A DNA stretch of 64,000 nt from the NCBI RefSeq assembly GCF_003731635.1, contig NZ_RCUA01000012.1:108599-172598 (forward strand), read 5' to 3'. Positions 36,343 through 44,267 of this stretch are shown here, in pieces (position 1 is the first letter of the stretch; every line of letters begins with the position of its first letter). The stretch is from Marisediminitalea oceani. GTDB lineage: Bacteria; Pseudomonadota; Gammaproteobacteria; Enterobacterales; Alteromonadaceae. A program made the position numbers and the translations under genes. Below the pieces are notes generated by a model that did not search any database, was not told where the DNA came from, and worked only from the letters and a program-made list of their open reading frames with translations.

Positions 36343-36540
36343 TCGGGGTGCCGACTGCACCCAGAGGGGAGGTGGCTCCCCTCTGGACACCCCCAGTTCT
36401 TTAATCGCGAAGTAGCATACTTAGACCGGGCAGATAAAACCTATCGGCCAGAGCGGGCGTCCTGCCCGCACTGGCCGGAGCCGTCATCCATGACGCCTCT
36501 ACGCTTTTACTTAATCTGCCCGGCCTCAGTATTTCGCAAT
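36343..36540. repeat. Multi-hairpin structured element
   Basis: Non-coding. First comes a perfect 11-bp hairpin CCAGAGGGGAG-GTGG-CTCCCCTCTGG (36361-36386), enclosed by GGGGTG (36345-36350) and CACCCC (36388-36393). Then a 10-bp outer stem CCGGGCAGAT (36426-36435) / ATCTGCCCGG (36514-36523) encloses two hairpins: GGCCAGAGCGGGC/GCCCGCACTGGCC (36446-36476, one mismatch) and CGTCAT-CC-ATGACG (36482-36495). The outer stem extends imperfectly to about 36405 and 36540. The plan is a three-way junction. It could be a structured RNA, a MITE-like remnant or a cruciform-forming site. I do not recognise it. Confidence 0.6.
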
Positions 36541-36597
36541 ACAAAGAACCAAATAAAAAGCAGGTTGTTTTAATCTGATAATAGAATTTATCCCTTA

Positions 36598-36784
36598 CTG
36601 TCATACCGGCCTTGAGCCGGTATCTTCTAAACAGTCTTTCACGGCTGACTAGTCTTTTTAAAACAGGAATGCTGCTCAGGAGATCCCGGATATTTCCTGC
36701 GGAAATTCGAGATGACGATGATTTATTAGAATCATAAAATATCCTGTCATCCCGGAAAGGACGCAGTACTTATCCGGGATCTCC
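36598..36784. repeat. Three more palindromic dispersed repeats
   Basis: Elements at 36598-36626 (ACCGG-type stem), 36679-36717 (inverted orientation, ending in GATGACG) and 36745-36784. The last is identical over 40 bp to the copy at 36214-36253, which points to recent spread or conversion. The stretch between hinT and the next gene (36080-36928) contains only these elements and the structured element. Confidence 0.88.
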
Positions 36785-36928
36785 ATCGTGCAATCGTAGG
36801 CTGTAAAAGCACACCTGTTCAGGCATTCAACTTCCAAAAACTGTCTTATTTGAATCTACCCTTCATACCAGTTTTGAACTAGCGTCACCTGCGGATACTC
36901 CAGGTCGATATTCCAAGCCGGTTTATAG

Positions 36929-37513
36929 TTAGTAGAACAGCAGGCCAAGTGAAAGAGCCAGTGATATCACGCCCAATCCGCACATTTCATATGCTGATTT
37001 TTTATTAATGGTGAAAGGGTGTGTCGTGAAGTACTTTTCGAGTTGTTGAAGAACGTTAATGATTGTCGTAGCTGAAAAGCTGCCCTTAAAATTAAACGAT
37101 GATTCGTTTTTTGAATCCTTGAATTCATATCCAATGGCGCCGGGCAGGGTTGGCACTTTGATAATTCCGGGTTGCTCACAATAATTCAGCTGGTTATGAG
37201 CCAATGCATTTTTAAGTGCCGGCGAAAGGTCATCAGCCAGACCTATAACCTGGTATGACCGCCTTAGTTGCCAGCATTTAGCACCTAGATAAATGATTAG
37301 CGCCAGCAGTATAATTTCTTTGCCTTCTACACTACTGGTTTGCCAAACTCGAATTGCTTCCCGCACTGCTAGAACCAGGTTTATCAGCAGGGCAAAGCTG
37401 AACAGCAGACCGCTTGAGACAATAAAAGGCCGTTTGGTGGAAAGTACCCGCCAGCCCAAATAGATATAATAAAGCGACATTGCGAGTAGAAATAGTGCTG
37501 CGATTTGTTTCAT
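36929..37513 (-). CDS. Membrane protein of unknown function
   Basis: 194 residues with four hydrophobic helices, at about 4-22, 30-50, 66-84 and 174-193. A soluble loop of roughly 80 residues between helices 3 and 4 contains YQVIGLADDLSPALKNAL and GYEFKDSKNESSFNFKGSFS. No family is recognised. An AGGAGT site precedes the ATG. It is isolated between the repeat island and the M49-like lipoprotein gene, and its base composition is lower in G+C than its neighbours, which may mean acquisition. Confidence 0.6.
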   Translation of the reverse strand: MKQIAALFLLAMSLYYIYLGWRVLSTKRPFIVSSGLLFSFALLINLVLAVREAIRVWQTSSVEGKEIILLALIIYLGAKCWQLRRSYQVIGLADDLSPALKNALAHNQLNYCEQPGIIKVPTLPGAIGYEFKDSKNESSFNFKGSFSATTIINVLQQLEKYFTTHPFTINKKSAYEMCGLGVISLALSLGLLFY

Positions 37514-37661
37514 ACAGGACTCCTTGTCAGATGGAATCGGCCTGAATGATCAGGCCAGATGTTAACTAGCAGACTGTGTTCCTTGTCTGCCTGAACGCGG
37601 GCGATATACCACCCCGGTAGATTAATAGTTACCGGGATGAATATAAGTGCCAGGTTTTTCC

Positions 37662-39332
37662 TTATAAACCGAGTTGTGTTTTTCCCTGCTCAAATACAAT
37701 ATCAACCGGAATACTGGCCGCTTTTAATCGGGCCAGATCGGCTTCCAGTTGAGGCTTAATAATACCTTTATCCGCAACCAGCTCAGCTACGCCATCGTAA
37801 TCGCCATTGCCTTGCAGGGTAAGGATGAGCTCAGATAAGGAAGAAACCGCTTCCGACATTTTATCCATATTTACGCTGTACAGGCCGTCTTCATTGCGGT
37901 CAAAAGCGCCCATGGTGGCGAAATAGTTAAACCGAATCATATTGGCCTTGCCGTGGGCACTGGATGCACCAAAGCGCACTGAACGGAAGATACCCGCCAT
38001 AAAGGTAACGTAATAATCTTCCAGGGTGCCCTCGGTTATTTCACCTTTTTCCAACAGGCTCTGGACCATGTACAGACCCAGAATATCGGCTTTTCCTTCT
38101 TCCAGTGCCGAGGCGTGCTCTTTAAGAGCAGCCCGAACGGTGCCTTTATCGGTAATAGTGTTTTTGATCCCCAGACCATGGGCCACCTCGTGGAACATGG
38201 TGTTGGCAAAAAAGGCGTTAAAGGTAATGTGTTCGCGTTGTTCAGGGGCAATTAGTACCTCTGAAATGGGCTTAAGAATATGATCAAACTTGGCCTGCAT
38301 CGCATTTTTCAACTGCAGGCGGCGGGTGCCTTTAGCAAGCTGAACCCGCTCATCATTGGGCAGGTTGATGGCGATGGTTTTGCTACCGGCATTTGAGTGC
38401 CCGGCATAATAAATCACATCATAAGCATTAAGATCGGCATCCGATCCGGGAGTTTCCTGCTTGTAGGCCTCATCGACTGGCAATCCTTCTTGTAGCTCAG
38501 GCAGGAATTGAGCATATTTTGCTAATCGCTCGCTCCACGCCATATCTTTGATTAGTACATAAGATTCAAAGGCGGCGCGATAGCCATAGAGTTGGTCTTC
38601 ATAGGTTTCGATGGGGCCAATCACCAGCTCAATGGGGTTGGTCTTCATATCCATCCAGGCCATGTCCGATGCGTAATAATCATCGCTCAGCAACGCTTCG
38701 GCACGCAGTTTCAGGTAGTTTGCGAAGGTCTCATTATCTGCCAGTTCAGATGCCTGTTTAAGTAAAGCTGCGGCTTTTGTCAGCTCTGCCTGATATTTCT
38801 CAGAATAGGGCGTGGCAGTTAAATCGCCGCTTTCAGTGCGTTCGACCACTGAGTAGAGGCCATCTTTATCGGCAAACTCGGCCGCTGCGAACTCCGCTTT
38901 GGTCATGTCCTGAGGGTAAAACTCAGCGCCGGCGGCTTTTTCGCCGTAGCCACTCAGGTACGGCGCATCACCATTTAAGCGATCCCAGGGACCATAGTTA
39001 ATGGCCGCAAAAGCTTTGAGTTCCTCATTGCTAAACTGCTGCAGAAATGCTTTTTTATCGCCAAAAAAGGCCTGTTTCCAGAACAGGTCATCCATAATTT
39101 CAGAGGCGTCTATTAACTTGCTGAGCATTTGTTTTTGGTTATCACTCAAGTGGGATAAATCAGCCGTTAGCGGGACCTGGTGATAGATCCCCAGGCGACT
39201 GTCATCAACCAGCAATTCGGGCGCCGTTGCCTGAGTTGTTGATTGCGGTGACTGTGGCTCTGAACAACCAGCGAAAAGAAGTGAACTGGCCAGGGCGGTG
39301 AGGGCAAATGTTTTTTGCAGTGCTTTGCGCAT
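37662..39332 (-). CDS. Dipeptidyl-peptidase 3 (M49)-like zinc lipoprotein
   Basis: 556 residues. The N-terminus is a lipoprotein signal (SLLFAGCSEPQS, lipidation Cys at 22). The zinc site is MFHEVAHGLG (His381, Glu382, His385) with a downstream EEGKADILGLYMVQ that supplies the third ligand, as in the M49 EECRAD motif. M49 enzymes normally have HExxxH; here the spacing is HExxH, as in the shorter bacterial relatives. A periplasmic metallopeptidase cleaving dipeptides from short peptides is likely, though some relatives are described as Nudix-related hydrolases. The gene is monocistronic. Confidence 0.82.
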   Translation of the reverse strand: MRKALQKTFALTALASSLLFAGCSEPQSPQSTTQATAPELLVDDSRLGIYHQVPLTADLSHLSDNQKQMLSKLIDASEIMDDLFWKQAFFGDKKAFLQQFSNEELKAFAAINYGPWDRLNGDAPYLSGYGEKAAGAEFYPQDMTKAEFAAAEFADKDGLYSVVERTESGDLTATPYSEKYQAELTKAAALLKQASELADNETFANYLKLRAEALLSDDYYASDMAWMDMKTNPIELVIGPIETYEDQLYGYRAAFESYVLIKDMAWSERLAKYAQFLPELQEGLPVDEAYKQETPGSDADLNAYDVIYYAGHSNAGSKTIAINLPNDERVQLAKGTRRLQLKNAMQAKFDHILKPISEVLIAPEQREHITFNAFFANTMFHEVAHGLGIKNTITDKGTVRAALKEHASALEEGKADILGLYMVQSLLEKGEITEGTLEDYYVTFMAGIFRSVRFGASSAHGKANMIRFNYFATMGAFDRNEDGLYSVNMDKMSEAVSSLSELILTLQGNGDYDGVAELVADKGIIKPQLEADLARLKAASIPVDIVFEQGKTQLGL

Positions 39333-39722
39333 ATTGATTCGTCCGTCGTTTAATAAAAGTTGTTGTTATTGTTTAGCATTTTTATCCGTGAAACTGATTC
39401 TACCGCTATCTTTAATTTCGCAGGGCAATTTTTAATTAGCTGCCCGGGCGGTGAAAAGCAGAAACTCTCCCTAGCATAACCAAGCCGTAAAGCAGATGCT
39501 ATACTCAGTTAAGCAACTAAATTTCTTTTGCCGACCGCACGAAAATTCCCTGAAAGTCATTTTTTCTTTATCCGGACTGGTCGCATGACAGAAATTTGAA
39601 CTATGTTATGGTTATACAACAGCAACAAACATTGATTTTCAACAATATAAAAGGCAGCGCGCTCCGTTACTGTTAACCGCAACGGATGCGAGAACACACT
39701 GACCATCGACAAAGGTAGGAAT
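39333..39722. other. Intergenic region, no gene seen
   Basis: 390 bp between divergent genes. It is AT-rich and should hold two promoters. I see no convincing coding frame, repeat or strong palindrome. The HDOD gene's ribosome-binding site (AGGTAGGA) is at its right edge. Confidence 0.5.
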
Positions 39723-40559
39723 ATGTCTACACAAAATGCGCTACTCACCATTCTGGTTGAAAAGATTAAAAACGATACGTTGGTGCTGCCAACGTTACCC
39801 GCTGTGGCGTTAAAAGTGCGCAAAGCCGCAGATGATCCGGATATCAACTTACAGGATATGGGTGAGGTGATTGGCCAGGATCCATCGCTGAGTGCGAGGA
39901 TGATCAAGATTTCAAACAGTGCCTACATGGGGCGAGCGGTTAAAGTAACCTCTATCTCGCAGGCTGTTACCCGCATTGGTCTGAGACAAATCAAAAACAT
40001 TTCAACCGCGCTGGCAATGGAACAACTGTTCGTTTCAAAAAACGAGCTGGTTGGCGAGTACATGAAAAAAGAATGGGCAAACACCGTCGAAGTGGTGGCC
40101 AATGCCATGGCAGCACTGCAAATGTATATAGCTCGCACGAAAAAGCGCGACCTTAGCATTGATACCATGACGCTGATGTCATTAATTCACAGTATTGGTG
40201 TATTGCCTATTTTGACCGAGGCGGAGCGTCACACTGAGGTTTTTGCCAGTCCAAGTTTCCTCGATGACGCCATTGACAAACTGGCCCCTAAAGTGGGCGG
40301 TAGCATTATGCGAAGCTGGGAGTTTGGTGAAGACTTTGTTGTGGTAGCTGAGCGCTGGCACGATCTGGCTTATATTCCTGAAAAGCTCGGCTATATCGAC
40401 TTTGTCAGAGTGGGCGCGGCATTAGCCGGGCAGATAGACAGTAAAAAAGACGCCGTCCTTAACCTGGCCATTCAGCGTGGCGTGGTGGAAGATGTAAACT
40501 CATTGCTGTCTGACGACTTTGCTGAAATGCGGGCGGCGGCTAAGCAAATCTTTGCCTGA
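39723..40559 (+). CDS. HDOD domain protein
   Basis: 278 residues. The HDOD domain (LVLPTLPAVALKVRKAADDP, IGQDPSLSARMIKISNSAYMG, VTRIGLRQIKNISTALAMEQ) occupies residues ~15-220. HDOD proteins resemble HD phosphohydrolases but lack the metal ligands and work in signalling, often with chemotaxis or cyclic-di-GMP networks. No extra signalling domain is attached. A GC-rich terminator follows directly. Confidence 0.9.
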   Translation: MSTQNALLTILVEKIKNDTLVLPTLPAVALKVRKAADDPDINLQDMGEVIGQDPSLSARMIKISNSAYMGRAVKVTSISQAVTRIGLRQIKNISTALAMEQLFVSKNELVGEYMKKEWANTVEVVANAMAALQMYIARTKKRDLSIDTMTLMSLIHSIGVLPILTEAERHTEVFASPSFLDDAIDKLAPKVGGSIMRSWEFGEDFVVVAERWHDLAYIPEKLGYIDFVRVGAALAGQIDSKKDAVLNLAIQRGVVEDVNSLLSDDFAEMRAAAKQIFA

Positions 40560-40565
40560 TCCCCG

Positions 40566-40597
40566 GGGGCCAGTTTAACGGCCCCGTTTATATTTTT
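40566..40597 (+). terminator. Terminator after the HDOD gene
   Basis: Stem GGGGCC (40566-40571) / GGCCCC (40580-40585) with an 8-nt loop and a T-rich tract. It lies between convergent genes and touches the benE stop codon. Confidence 0.75.
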
Positions 40598-41774
40598 AAG
40601 ACTTCGCCGGCTGTTTCCATTGAGGATGCAGCCAAAGCGTTATTACTCCCGCAAGTAGCCCCCAAACCGGTGCACTAATTCCTGCCAGGCTTAATCCTGA
40701 CGCACTGCATAGCAAGGTGAGTATTGCTCCCTGCCTGAATTGCGCATCCTGCAAACAGCGCAACAAGCTTGACTGTAGGGTGGATAACAGCGCAATGCCC
40801 GCCAGTAAGCTGGTTACCACCTGCGGCATCTGAGTAAAAATCAATGTAATGGTGACCGCAAACAGGCCGGCAAGACAATAGCCAACCCCGGCCACTACGC
40901 CTGCCAGATAACGCTTGGCCGGGTTTTCATCCACATTGTCGGCCATGCAAATAGCAGCGGTTATCGCCGCCAGGTTAATCATGAAACCGCCAAACGGGGC
41001 ACTCAAAAGCTGCACCAGTGCGATGCCAGTTAATACAAACCGGTTGTCTGGCTTATAGCCATGGCTGTGTTGAATACTGATCCCCGGCAGGTTTTGCGAC
41101 AAGGTAGTAATGAGAAAAAGCGGCAGACCAATACAGATAAGTGCGGCGCCATTGAAAGCCGGCATAACCCACTCTAGCGCCGGCAGGGCAAAGCGGATTG
41201 GCTTGCTGCTGGTGCCGGTTAGCATCAGTGCGGCCAACGCTGCAACCACCAGTAAAACCAGCATCAGGTAACGGGGAAACCAGCGACTGCCAAGCAGGTA
41301 AATCAGAATAAACAGCATACTCAGCAACGGATAGTCCTGAGCGCTGCTAAAAACACCCAGACAGTAGGGCAGTAAGATGCCTGCCAGCATAGCGGCGGAT
41401 AGTGCCGGGGGAATACGTTCAATGCCGCGCATCAGTAAACGACTGCGTGCAGCCAAAAGGCTAAGGAGCCCGGCAAATAAAAAGGCACCGGTAATCTCAG
41501 CCAGTGAGAAATCACCTGCGGTAGAAATTAAAAAAACTGCGCCGGGCGTCGACCATGCCGTAATCACCGGCATTTTAAAACGCCACGAAAAAAACAGGGT
41601 GCTCAGGCCCATTGCCAGACCAAGCACCAGTAACCAGCTTATCAGTTGAGATTCGCTGGCGCCGGCCTGTCTGGCCGCTTCGATCACTATAACCACCGAG
41701 CTACTGTAACCCACAATTACAGAAGTGGAGCCGGCGGCTATATGACTAAGCTGAAGCGAGCGATTGTGTTTCAT
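40596..41774 (-). CDS. BenE family benzoate/H+ symporter-like transporter
   Basis: 392 residues from ATG 41774 (a TTG at 41780 is possible). About 12 transmembrane helices are predicted. BenE signatures include AAGSTSVIVGYSSSVVIVIE near the start, TAWSTPGAVFLIST, LPLFLITTLSQNLPGIS, and APFGGFMINLAAITAAICM. The family imports benzoate or other small aromatic or neutral compounds. The substrate is not certain because no aromatic-degradation genes are adjacent. Two near-identical palindromes upstream suggest tight repression. Confidence 0.87.
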   Translation of the reverse strand: MKHNRSLQLSHIAAGSTSVIVGYSSSVVIVIEAARQAGASESQLISWLLVLGLAMGLSTLFFSWRFKMPVITAWSTPGAVFLISTAGDFSLAEITGAFLFAGLLSLLAARSRLLMRGIERIPPALSAAMLAGILLPYCLGVFSSAQDYPLLSMLFILIYLLGSRWFPRYLMLVLLVVAALAALMLTGTSSKPIRFALPALEWVMPAFNGAALICIGLPLFLITTLSQNLPGISIQHSHGYKPDNRFVLTGIALVQLLSAPFGGFMINLAAITAAICMADNVDENPAKRYLAGVVAGVGYCLAGLFAVTITLIFTQMPQVVTSLLAGIALLSTLQSSLLRCLQDAQFRQGAILTLLCSASGLSLAGISAPVWGLLAGVITLWLHPQWKQPAKS

Positions 41775-41803
41775 GGCCAAATTTACCTGTGTATTTAATT
41801 ATT

Positions 41804-41862
41804 CTTGTGCGTTATAACGTACAAGTAAAGTTAATATAGCATTGTGCGCTATAGCGCACAAC
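41804..41862 (-). promoter_or_regulatory. Twin palindromic operators upstream of the benE-like gene
   Basis: A perfect 20-bp palindrome TTGTGCGCTATAGCGCACAA (41842-41861) and a near-perfect one TTGTGCGTTATAACGTACAA (41805-41824) share the pattern TTGTGCGyTATArCGyACAA. Their centres are 37 bp apart, about 3.5 helical turns. The nearer centre lies about 40 bp upstream of the transporter start. A dimeric regulator is expected; its gene is not in the immediate vicinity. Confidence 0.75.
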
Positions 41863-42030
41863 TGGTGGGCCAATCAATTGTCAGTGTGAAGGTCTGAACA
41901 AAAGTCGTTTCTATTCGTTGGGGCAGGGTTTACTGTGATCGATTGATGTATACTGTCAGCACAGGCAGCAGCTAATTGCCAAAACTCCCAATCAAACCTA
42001 AAGGAAACCGCCGATGCTTAAGGACAAGCA

Positions 42031-43266
42031 ATGAGTCAGCAGATATCACCAGCCAACCGCATTATAAGTCTTGATGCGCTGCGAGGCGTTGCCTTGCTTG
42101 GCATTCTGATGATGAACATTATTGCTTTTGCGTATCCTAGGGCGCTTTATGATAATCCTTTCGCACTGGGGCCGTTAAGCCCCGTAAATGAGTGGCAGTG
42201 GTTCCTGGCAGAGGTGTTCTTCGCAGAAAAATTTTACGCCTTGTTTGCTGCTTTATTCGGCGCAGGTATTGCCATGATGGCAGAGCGCCAGCCCGATCCC
42301 ATAACTGCTAAGCAGGTGCACTATCGTCGTATGTTCTGGTTGTTGCTGATTGGCTTGCTGCATGCCTATGGTTTGTGGTGGGGAGATATTCTGGTGACCT
42401 ACGCTATTGGCGGCATGCTGATATTTAAGTGCAGAAATTGGTCGGTGAAAAAGCTATTCGGCTTTGGCTTGTTCCTGCAAAGCATTCTGATGCTGTTGTT
42501 ATTGCTGGTGTACTACTCCTGGGGCGGCATGTCTGACGGCGAGCAACAGGAGGTTATTCACAGTATCAGCCCGCCATTGGCACAGCTCCAGCAAGAAATA
42601 GCCGCCTATCAGGGCAACTGGTGGCAAAGGGCGTCTATGCGGGTTGATACAACACTGGATTTTCATGTTAATGCGCTGATCGCAGTGGAGTTTCGCATGT
42701 GCGGCTTAATGCTGGTCGGCATGGCGCTGTACAAGCTCGGAATTTTAACCGCGAGCCGCTCGCTTAAATTTTACCAGCTAAATGGCATACTGGGCGTAAT
42801 TATCGGCGCTTTGATATGTGGGGCGGGGGCTATGCTGAGTAAACAGAATGGTGTGGTGATACCTGAGTTTATGACTGTGTATCGTTTACCCAATTACTGG
42901 GGCGCACTGTTTTTAGCCTGGGGATATGTGTGCCTGGTAATGTGGCTGGTGAAAGTCGCCGGCAATAACTGGCAAGCTGCGGTGATAAATTATCTGGCGC
43001 CGGTAGGGCAAATGGCGTTGACCAATTACCTGCTGCAAACGCTGCTCTGTTGTGCCATTTTTTATGGCTGGGGGCTGGGTTTATTTGGTGAGTTACAACG
43101 TAGCTCTCTTACCCTGATCGTTTTGGCTATATGGGCCGTGCAGCTGGGCCTCTCACGCTGGTGGCTTAACCGCTTCACCAGTGGGCCTATGGAGCGAATA
43201 TGGCGCAACCTGACCCAACGCCGCTGGCAACCAGTGCTGCAGCGCAGGGCCCGGCAGGCTGTTTAA
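42031..43266 (+). CDS. DUF418 (YeiB-type) membrane protein
   Basis: 411 residues with about ten transmembrane helices. The start (RIISLDALRGVALLGILMMN) and the C-terminal PVGQMALTNYLLQTLLCCAI are standard DUF418 markers. The family belongs to the acyltransferase/heparan-like membrane proteins, and its function is unknown. AAGGA precedes the ATG at suitable distance. Its last codons overlap the convergent rdgC gene by four bases. Confidence 0.87.
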   Translation: MSQQISPANRIISLDALRGVALLGILMMNIIAFAYPRALYDNPFALGPLSPVNEWQWFLAEVFFAEKFYALFAALFGAGIAMMAERQPDPITAKQVHYRRMFWLLLIGLLHAYGLWWGDILVTYAIGGMLIFKCRNWSVKKLFGFGLFLQSILMLLLLLVYYSWGGMSDGEQQEVIHSISPPLAQLQQEIAAYQGNWWQRASMRVDTTLDFHVNALIAVEFRMCGLMLVGMALYKLGILTASRSLKFYQLNGILGVIIGALICGAGAMLSKQNGVVIPEFMTVYRLPNYWGALFLAWGYVCLVMWLVKVAGNNWQAAVINYLAPVGQMALTNYLLQTLLCCAIFYGWGLGLFGELQRSSLTLIVLAIWAVQLGLSRWWLNRFTSGPMERIWRNLTQRRWQPVLQRRARQAV

Positions 43267-44171
43267 CTGTCTTTATCGAGGTCCAGCGCTTCGCTCAGGA
43301 AATTAACAAAGGCGCACATCTCAGCAGACATCAGACTGAACTCTGCGTCCAGGCGAGCTGCTACCTGATCCTTAGGAATATCCTGGGTTTCTTCTTTGAT
43401 CCGGTCGGTAAACTTAATGCGTTTTATTGAACCGTCTTCCTGAATGACCGCTTCCAGTGTTTCATCGAAATCGAAAGCCACTTTCTGTACCAGCTTACCG
43501 GCATCCAGGTGGAGCTGAATTTCTTCGCTGTCCAGCGGCTGATTTTTACAGCGAATAACGCTACCTACTTCATCGGTAGATTTAAACTCGGCTTCTTCCA
43601 GTAACTCAATTTTGGCGGGTGGCTTATCGGTTAACCAGTGAGTCAGTTCACTTTGCAGGCTGTGACGAACCAGCGGAACTACCGGCAAAGAACCCAGGGC
43701 CTTACGGACCATGGCCAGAAACGCTTCGGCTTTGCCGTCGGCGCTGGCATCCACAATCACTAAATTATCAGCAATTGAGATAAAACCGTTGGTATAAGAG
43801 TTCTTCACAAAGGCCTGGGGCAGCAGGCGGGTAATAATTTCCTGCTTCAGATCCGACTGAGCTTTTTTACCCACCGGTGAGCCGGTTTCTGCCTCAATCT
43901 GGGCGACTTTGTCGGCCAGCTCTGAATTGACTACGGAAGAAGGCAGTAAGCGTTCCTGTTTCTTCAGCGTGATCCAGTAACGCAACTGAGTCTGGTGGAA
44001 TAGCAGGGTGTTCTGGCCGGCGTCGTGTAACGGCGAGACAAAGCCCATGGTGGCACTTTCCTGGCTGCCACAGGGGCGAAAGGCGAGTTCATTTAACGCC
44101 GTTTGTAATTCATCATCATTGAGGGCCAGCGGCTGGGTGAGCCGGTAGGCTTTTATATTCTTAAACCACAT
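43263..44171 (-). CDS. rdgC: Recombination-associated protein RdgC
   Basis: 302 residues. RdgC forms a ring-shaped dimer that binds DNA and limits RecA activity. The sequence matches the family along its length: MWFKNIKAYRLT, AFRPCGSQESATMGFVSPL, FISIADNLVIVDASA, LTHWLTDKPPAKIELLEEAE and FVNFLSEALDLDKD. It is nucleoid-associated. It is convergent with the DUF418 gene and separated from the sensor kinase by about 100 bp. Confidence 0.96.
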   Translation of the reverse strand: MWFKNIKAYRLTQPLALNDDELQTALNELAFRPCGSQESATMGFVSPLHDAGQNTLLFHQTQLRYWITLKKQERLLPSSVVNSELADKVAQIEAETGSPVGKKAQSDLKQEIITRLLPQAFVKNSYTNGFISIADNLVIVDASADGKAEAFLAMVRKALGSLPVVPLVRHSLQSELTHWLTDKPPAKIELLEEAEFKSTDEVGSVIRCKNQPLDSEEIQLHLDAGKLVQKVAFDFDETLEAVIQEDGSIKRIKFTDRIKEETQDIPKDQVAARLDAEFSLMSAEMCAFVNFLSEALDLDKDS

Positions 44172-44267
44172 AAAGAAGATCTGTCATTTTGAAAAGGCCG
44201 AAAGGTTAGCAGTGCGCTGGTAACTGCGCAACTACTGCAGGTGATTTTGCCGGCCGCAGAATGTGTA

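Noticed and set aside
36343..36540. Integron attC-like site
   Set aside because: No integrase or cassette genes nearby, and the stems do not show the usual attC core sites.
36340..36573. Open frame of 77 codons in the repeat island
   Set aside because: It runs through the palindromic hairpins, whose symmetry explains the open frame; the product looks random.
37613..37636. Hairpin CCCGGTA/TACCGGG after the M49-like gene
   Set aside because: No T-run on the relevant strand, so it was not called a terminator.
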